From CAVVXN01 sp963772585 (lineage in GTDB: Bacteria > Planctomycetota > PLA2 > JAEUHO01): a stretch of 64,000 bases of DNA. The notes below the pieces were generated by a model, which saw nothing but the letters and a program-made list of their open reading frames with translations, did no database searches and was not told the DNA's origin. Position 1 is the stretch's first letter; every line of letters starts with the position of its first letter. Positions 58,895 to 64,000 of this stretch are shown here, one piece after another. The translations under genes were made by a program, and so were the position numbers. Location: the NCBI GenBank assembly GCA_963772585.1, contig CAVYXV010000010.1, positions 434,001 through 498,000 of the forward strand, given 5' to 3'.

Positions 58895-60884
58895 GGCGGC
58901 CCTGGCTCGTCGGATCGCTCGTCGTCGTCCTGACGGCCGTCGCGGCCTACGGTACGTCCACCGGGGGCGGTTGGGTCTTCGATGACCATCGGTTCGTGGA
59001 GCAGAACCCGGCGCTGGACACGGTAGACGTCCCCGCCTACTTCCGCGACCCCGAGACGGCCTCGGCGTCCGAGGGGATCCACCCCGACATCTATCGCCCG
59101 ATCCGCACGTTCGACTACGCCGTGGACACGGCCGTCTTCGGGCGCGACGACGCGCCGCCGTTCCGCTGGGAGAACCTCCTCCTCCACGCTCTCGCCGCGA
59201 TCCTGGTGTTCCGCCTCGCGTGGCGCGTCGCCGGCGAGCGGGTGGACGCCGGGCTCCTCGCCGGCCTGCTCTTCGCGGTGCATCCCGTCGCCGTCGAGGC
59301 GGTGGCATGGGTCTCCAGCCGCGGCGACCTCCTGGCCCTGGTGGGCATGCTCGCGGCCCTTCTCGTCCTGGAGCGCCCCGGCGTCGGTCGCACGCTCCTG
59401 GGCGCGCTCCTCGCCCTCCTGGCCTGCTTCGCCAAGGAGTCGGCGGTGGTGCTGCCCGCGCTGCTGCTCTTGCGCGACGTCGCCCTGCCCCCGGGACGGC
59501 GCCTGCCGTGGCGCACGACCGTGGCGAGGACGGCCGTGCTCCTGTTCGTCGCCCTGGGCTACATCGCGGTGCGTCTGACCGTCATCGGCGACCTCGCGCA
59601 AGGCGCGTTCCCCGGGGAAGCCGGGCGGCCGCCGGGCGCGGGATGCTCGGGGGGCTCTGGTGGTACGCGAAGGACCTCCTCTGGCCCTCCCGCTTCGCGT
59701 TCGACGTCCACCTCCGGATTCCCGGGCGATGGTCGGATCCCTCGGTCGTGCTGGGCATCGGCCTTCTCGCGACGCTCCTGCTGGCGGGTTGGTGGGGCAT
59801 GCGGCGCCGGAACGCCCTCGCGCTCGCGACGTGGGGCGCCCTCGCCTGTCTCGTCCCCGCGAGCAACGTCCTGGTGCCGCTGAAGGCGTTGGTCGCCGAC
59901 CGGTTCCTCTACCCGGTGCTGTTCTGCGCCGCCGTGGGCGTGGCCTGGGGCCTCTCGCGCTGGAAGGGCATCCCTCGCCTCGTGGGCGGCCTCCTGGTGG
60001 CCGCGATCGTCGTCGCCCTGCTGCCGGTGACGCGGAGCCGCGCCGAGGCGTGGAGGAGCGATCTCTCCCTGTGGGAGACGGTGCTCCGGGAGCGGCCCGG
60101 CCACATGCGGGCGTACGAAGGGCTGGCCTACGAGTACCTGCGAGCCGGGCGCATCCGCGACGCGGAGATCGCCTATCGGAGCTACCTGGCCTACAACCCC
60201 GCGGACGCCAAGTCGATGGTGCTCCTCGCGGACGCGCTCGGATCGGTGGCGGACGCTCTGCGTCAGACGGGACCGCCGGGCCAGGTGATCGTCGGCGGCG
60301 AGGGACGCCGGGAAGCGCGCGTGGCCCAGCTACGGCTGTACCGGCTGGCGTTGGACACGTGGGCGCGCATCGGTCTCGTCCGGGGCCGCGGTTCACCCGA
60401 GCTCCTCCGCCACGTACAGCGTGCGCGCGTCAAGGCCGCCGTGGACCTCGGCGACGTCGTCGAGGCGAAGCGCGCGAACGACGACCTGCTGCGTTTGGAC
60501 GGGGTAGACCCGGACGATCCCGACGCCGTGCTCGCATCCGCTCCGTACGAGCGGAGGAAGACCCGTCTGAACCTCGCGCTCCAGGTCCTCGTCCAGAAGC
60601 CGCCCCGCGACCTGTCCCAAGCGATGCGGAAGATGTACCTGTCGAAGCGCGCGACCATCCTCCGCGACGTGGAGATCGCCCCCTCCCGAACCGACGCGGA
60701 GGCGCTGGCGCGGCTCCTCCCGGTCTATCGCAAGCTCACCGGAGAACCGCAGGCGGGACCGGAGGAGACGGCCAACCTGGCCCTCCTCCTCGAGGAACTG
60801 GGAGACGGGAAGGAGGCGGCCGAGGTTCGCCGACGGGCCATGGCGCGGTGGCCCGACAGCCCCCTGTTCCGGAGCGGAACGTGA
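58891..60884 (+). pseudogene. TMTC-like multispanning membrane protein with TPR repeats, one-base frameshift
   Basis: GTG 58891 overlaps the previous stop and opens VRRPWLVGSLVVVL, a first membrane helix, then GGGWVFDDHRFVEQNPAL and FDYAVDTAVFG, loops typical of TMTC/PMT-related O-glycosyltransferases. Many helices follow. Near 59640 the frame changes: the first frame ends in GEAGRPPGAG and the second continues GMLGGLWWYAKDLLWPSRF. One extra G in CGCGGGATG would restore about 664 aa. TPR-like repeats start near ERPGHMRAYEGLAYEYLRAG and continue to the C-terminus. It may transfer a lipid-linked sugar on the periplasmic side. The frameshift is probably a sequence error. Confidence 0.78.
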
Positions 60885-61951
60885 ACCGGGCGGCGCTCGA
60901 GGCGTACGCGTCCTTCGCGGGCCGGATCGCGGCCACCCGCATGGGCGCCGCGTCGCCCTTCAAGATCACCCTGTCCCTCACCGACCGCTGCGACTGCCGG
61001 TGCCGTGGCTGTTTCATCTGGGCCCGCGAAGACCGCCCGGAGCCCGCGCCCCAGGACGTGGAGCGCCTTCTCCGGGGGCTCGAGTCGCTCCGTTGGGTGA
61101 ACCTGACCGGAGGGGAGATCTTCCTGCGGGACGACGTCTCCGACGTCGCCGCGGCGGTGAAGCGGGCGGTTCCCCGTCTCGCGGTCCTGGACTTCCCTAC
61201 CACCGGGCAACAGCCCGAGAGGATCGCGGAGGACGTCGGGCGGATGGCCGCGCTCGGGATCCCCCGCCTCCTCGTCACGGTGAGCCTGGAGGGGCCCCCC
61301 GAGCACCACGACCGCGCGAGGGGACGGGAGGGGGCCTTCGAGAGCGCTTGCCGCACCTTCGCCCTGCTGCGACGGATCCCCAAGACCCAGGTGGTCTTCG
61401 GGATGACGCTGACGTCCGAGAATGCCGACCGCATCCCCGAGACACTCGCCGCGGTCCGGGCCCGCCAGGATCCGGGCGAAGCTCTCGTGGACTGGAAGGA
61501 CCTGCACCTGAACGTGTGGACGAGGAGCGCGCACTACTACGCGAACGAGAAGAGCCGGGTGCGCGCGCCGGACGCCGTCGGTCGCGCGGTGGGGCCGGCC
61601 CTCCGCGCCCGCCGAGGCTCGACCTCCCCCGTGGACGCGATCGAGGCGACCTACCTCCGCCTCCTTCCCGCCTACCTGGAGACGGGAAGGAGCCCGCTAC
61701 CCTGCAAGAGCCTCGTCGCCTCCGTCTTCGTCGCGACGAACGGCGACGTCCATCCCTGCACGGTCTGGGATCGGCCGCTGGGCAACGCGTACCGCACGCC
61801 GCTCCGGGAGATCCTCGCCACGGAGACGGCCCGCCGGACGCGCGACGAGGTCGCCCGCGACCGCTGCCCGGGCTGCTGGAGCCCCTGCGAGGCGAACCCC
61901 ACGATCGTCGCGAGCGCCCCCGAGAGCCTCTTTCGCCGACCGCGGCGCTGA
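60881..61951 (+). CDS. Radical SAM/SPASM-like enzyme (third of three)
   Basis: 356 aa from GTG 60881, overlapping the previous stop. The cluster motif is Cys37-Cys41-Cys44 in LTDRCDCRCRGCFIW, with an extra Cys39. WVNLTGGEIFLRDDVSD is the GGE motif and VTVSLEGPPEHHDRARG the SAM-binding strand. C-terminal cysteines (LPCKSL, HPCTVWD, RCPGCWSPC) suggest a SPASM domain. It is shorter at the N-terminus than the other two and has a distinctive DWKDLHLNVWTRSAHYY segment. It ends the operon and is convergent with the carbamoyltransferase gene, 29 bp away. Confidence 0.9.
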   Translation: MNRAALEAYASFAGRIAATRMGAASPFKITLSLTDRCDCRCRGCFIWAREDRPEPAPQDVERLLRGLESLRWVNLTGGEIFLRDDVSDVAAAVKRAVPRLAVLDFPTTGQQPERIAEDVGRMAALGIPRLLVTVSLEGPPEHHDRARGREGAFESACRTFALLRRIPKTQVVFGMTLTSENADRIPETLAAVRARQDPGEALVDWKDLHLNVWTRSAHYYANEKSRVRAPDAVGRAVGPALRARRGSTSPVDAIEATYLRLLPAYLETGRSPLPCKSLVASVFVATNGDVHPCTVWDRPLGNAYRTPLREILATETARRTRDEVARDRCPGCWSPCEANPTIVASAPESLFRRPRR

Positions 61952-61968
61952 CCGTACGCGGGCGTTTG

Positions 61969-61995
61969 GATCCCCGATCCCTACCGGCGGGGATC
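61969..61995. terminator. Hairpin between convergent radical SAM and carbamoyltransferase genes
   Basis: GATCCCC (61969-61975) pairs with GGGGATC (61989-61995) around 13 nt; the right arm overlaps the end of the minus-strand gene. It can serve both strands. Confidence 0.45.
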
Positions 61996-63681
61996 TCCCC
62001 CGTCGAGCGCCAGGAGCGAATCGCCCAGCACGACGGCGTCCAGGCGCATCGCCCGCGCGGCCTCCAGGGCCTCGGCCGCCGTGTTCACGATCGGCTCGCC
62101 GCGTCGGTTGAAGCTCGTGTTGAGCACGCACGGCGGATGGTCGTGGGCGGGGAGGCGTTCCAGGATCTTCCAGAGGAGCGGCTCGCCGCCGGCGGTCACG
62201 GTCTGGACGCGGGCCGTCCCGTCCACGTGAACCGCGCCGGGAACGAGGCGCCGTCCCTCCGGCGTCGCCTCGAACGTCAGGATCATCCAGGGACTCTCTC
62301 CCAGCCCGTGGAAGAGCGCCGCGTCGTTCGCACGGACCACCGGGGCCAGGGGTCGCCACGCTTCGCGGCCCTTGTGACCGTTCACGCGGTCGCGTGAGGC
62401 CTCCGTGGTCGGCGTGGCGAGGACGCTCCGCGCGCCGAGCGCCCGGGGGCCGAACTCGGCGCGCCCCCGCGCGACGCCGACCAGCGCTCCTTCGGCCACG
62501 AGGGCGGCAACGCGGTCGGCCAGGTCGTCGAGGGCCATCCCTTCGGTGCCGGTCGCGGCGCGGCCTTCCTCGCGGTCGAGGTCCCGTCCGAGTCGCAGCG
62601 TCGAGAGCGGTGCCGCCGGCCGGCCCGCTCGGCAGAGCCACGCGAGGGCCGCCGCGCCCCACGCCGCGCCGGCGTCGCCCGCTACCGGGAAGGGGCGGAC
62701 GGGGACGGGAAGCGCGCGCCGAAGCCGGCCGTCGAGGGCGCAGTTCAGGAAGACCCCGCCGGCGAGCCCTAGGGCCGCTGCCGACGTTTCCGCCACCAGC
62801 CGTCGGGCCAACTCCAGGAACGCGTCCTCGACGGCGTCCTGGATGCCCCGGGCGACGTCCCGGTGTCGGTCCTCCAGCGCGGCGCGCGGTGCGCGCGGTG
62901 GGCCCGCCCGCCGGAGGAACGCCCTCCCCCAGAGCCGGGCCCGGCCGAGCGGGTAGTCGAAGCACTTCCGGCGGACGCGGAGGAGCCTCCGCGGATCGTG
63001 GACGACGAGGCTTCGGGCGAAGCGCGCGGCCGGCGAGTCGCCCGCGCCGTAGGGCGCGAGCCCCATCGTCTTTCCCTCGTCGCTCTCGGGGCGGAAGCCG
63101 AGCCACTGCGTGACCGCCGCGTACGCCTTGCCGGCGCTGTGCGGGTAGCCGGCACTCGCGACGAGCCGCGGTCGGCCCGCCTCGACCGTCCAGGTGGCCG
63201 TCGTCGTCCACTCTCCCATGCCGTCCGCCGTCACCACCGCGCCCGTCGCGTCGGGCAGGGCGAGCGCGGCCGACGCCGCGTGGGCGAGATGATGGGGAAC
63301 GCGCTCGAGCCGCGCCCTGAAGCCCTCACGGGCCAGTTGCGCCTCGAGTCCGTGCATCCGGCGGAGATAGGCCCCGCGGGACGGAAGCTCGGGATCGGGG
63401 CGCTCCCGGAGGAAGGCGAGCGAGGCGGGAGCGTGCCGCAAGAACCACCACGCCTTGCGCCCCCGAGCCATGGAACGGGTCCAGGGGAACGCGACGATGT
63501 CCACGCCACGGGGCCCGATCCCGGCACTCGCCAGCGCGGCGGCGATGGCTCCGCGCGGGAACGCCGCGCTGTGGCGAACGCGGTCGAAACGCTCCTCCGA
63601 AGCGGCGAACACGACCTCGCCATCCACCAGCAAGACGGCGGCCGCGTCGTGGCCGAAGGCGTTGAGACCGAGGATCTTCAA
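61981..63681 (-). CDS. NodU/CmcH-family carbamoyltransferase
   Basis: 566 aa from TTG 63681, chosen because LKILGLNAFGHDAAAVLLVDG is the normal family N-terminus; GTG 63714 would add 11 residues. The Kae1-like N-terminal part has the metal-binding VPHHLAHAASAALALPD and GMGEWTTTA and GKTMGLAPYGAGD. The C-terminal YrdC-like carbamoyl-transfer part shows GLAGGVFLNCALDGRL, EFGPRALGARSVLA and CVLNTSFNRRGEPIVNT. Family members move a carbamoyl group from carbamoyl phosphate to hydroxyls of sugars or antibiotics. Beside the glycosyl and radical SAM operon, it likely decorates the same glycan or metabolite. Confidence 0.93.
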   Translation of the reverse strand: MKILGLNAFGHDAAAVLLVDGEVVFAASEERFDRVRHSAAFPRGAIAAALASAGIGPRGVDIVAFPWTRSMARGRKAWWFLRHAPASLAFLRERPDPELPSRGAYLRRMHGLEAQLAREGFRARLERVPHHLAHAASAALALPDATGAVVTADGMGEWTTTATWTVEAGRPRLVASAGYPHSAGKAYAAVTQWLGFRPESDEGKTMGLAPYGAGDSPAARFARSLVVHDPRRLLRVRRKCFDYPLGRARLWGRAFLRRAGPPRAPRAALEDRHRDVARGIQDAVEDAFLELARRLVAETSAAALGLAGGVFLNCALDGRLRRALPVPVRPFPVAGDAGAAWGAAALAWLCRAGRPAAPLSTLRLGRDLDREEGRAATGTEGMALDDLADRVAALVAEGALVGVARGRAEFGPRALGARSVLATPTTEASRDRVNGHKGREAWRPLAPVVRANDAALFHGLGESPWMILTFEATPEGRRLVPGAVHVDGTARVQTVTAGGEPLLWKILERLPAHDHPPCVLNTSFNRRGEPIVNTAAEALEAARAMRLDAVVLGDSLLALDGGDPRR

Positions 63682-63733
63682 CGGGCGGATGCGCGACCGG
63701 GTCGCTCCCTTCACAGGCGGGGGGGAGGCCAGT

Positions 63734-64000
63734 ATGGTACGAGCCAACCCCGCGACGGGGCACGTCCGGCAACGGGCCGGGGACACGCAACGCATGCCGG
63801 AAGGACTGCCCGCCGAACTCTTCATCAGCCTGCCGACGGACCTGATCTTCGTGCGACCCGGCCGGAAGATGATCGAGGGACTCCTGCTCGCCCAGGGATG
63901 GGAGGAGGACGACGTGGAGGAGGCCATCCTCGTGGCCACGGAGTTGATCCAGAACGCCATCGAGCACGGGTCCCGGTGCGACGGCTCGGAGCGGACGGTC
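63734..64000 (+). CDS. RsbW-like serine kinase / anti-sigma factor ATPase (partial, runs off the window)
   Basis: ATG 63734, 5 nt after GGGGGAGG, opens a frame that stays open for all 89 codons to the end of the window. DLIFVRPGRKMIEGLLLAQG and DDVEEAILVATELIQNAIEHG match the start of GHKL/HATPase_c_2 proteins of the RsbW/SpoIIAB group; the N-box with ATP-Mg-binding Asn is ELIQNAIEHG. The later G boxes are outside. Such kinases control partner-switching sigma factor pathways. It is divergent from the carbamoyltransferase gene, whose start is 50 bp away. Confidence 0.78.
   Translation, partial: MVRANPATGHVRQRAGDTQRMPEGLPAELFISLPTDLIFVRPGRKMIEGLLLAQGWEEDDVEEAILVATELIQNAIEHGSRCDGSERTV

Overview
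The window is a very GC-rich chromosomal segment from a Gram-negative (diderm) bacterium: KDO transferase, a secretin, lipoproteins and a heptosyltransferase-like enzyme all imply an outer membrane. Several traits point to the Planctomycetota or a close relative. The pseudopilin at 21959 carries the C-terminal H-X9-DG motif typical of planctomycete pseudopilins. A DksA/TraR-type zinc protein is translationally coupled to lspA. There are large secreted proteins built of carboxypeptidase-regulatory-like or Ig-like domains, and many TTG/GTG starts. The taxonomic call is inference; no rRNA or tRNA gene was seen in the window.

Layout. 1-1161: end of a DegT-type aminotransferase coupled to a sugar-nucleotide epimerase. 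1097-10936, minus strand: a PP-loop ATPase, a PDZ/GGNDxY-repeat secreted protein, a cupin remnant, an AspT/YidE-type transporter, uvrC, a small transaldolase and a Xer recombinase. 11111-17222, plus strand: dksA-like, lspA, pyrD, secA (heavily frameshifted) and waaA. 17146-20200, minus: two envelope proteins. 20484-23590: metK, a pseudopilin and a secreted protein, followed by an unusual 62-bp tandem repeat array (23595-24090). 24164-31391: dnaE, a HEAT-repeat lipoprotein, a minus-strand hypothetical, dnaX and recR. 31473-36890: rpoN, truA, hpf, ptsN, ptsH and ptsI, a regulatory nitrogen-type PTS next to sigma-54. 37269-49212: type IV pilus genes pilM, pilN, a pilO-pilP-like fusion, pilQ and pilT/U, interleaved with RNase E/G, rplU, rpmA, obgE and a PDZ membrane protein; then coaX. 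50349-55533: two large lipoproteins with Ig-like segments, the second with a long glycine-rich tract. 55612-61951: a tight five-gene operon in which every junction is a 4-bp overlap: radical SAM, radical SAM, GT9 glycosyltransferase, TMTC-like membrane/TPR protein, radical SAM. It is convergent with a NodU-type carbamoyltransferase (61981-63681). The window ends inside an RsbW-like kinase gene.

How it works together. Most genes are housekeeping (replication, repair, secretion, pyrimidine, CoA and SAM synthesis, ribosome) or serve the envelope and pilus. The most novel material is the 55612-63681 cluster, which looks like a dedicated glycan or peptide modification system; the hairpin-rich tandem array; and a recurrent TANNNT element 6-9 nt before start codons, which suggests many leaderless or near-leaderless mRNAs.

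Quality caution. secA carries nine single-base indels in 1.15 kb. obgE, truA, the HEAT lipoprotein and the TMTC-like gene each carry one, mostly in G or C runs. Sequencing or assembly error is the likeliest cause, so these are flagged rather than taken as true pseudogenes.
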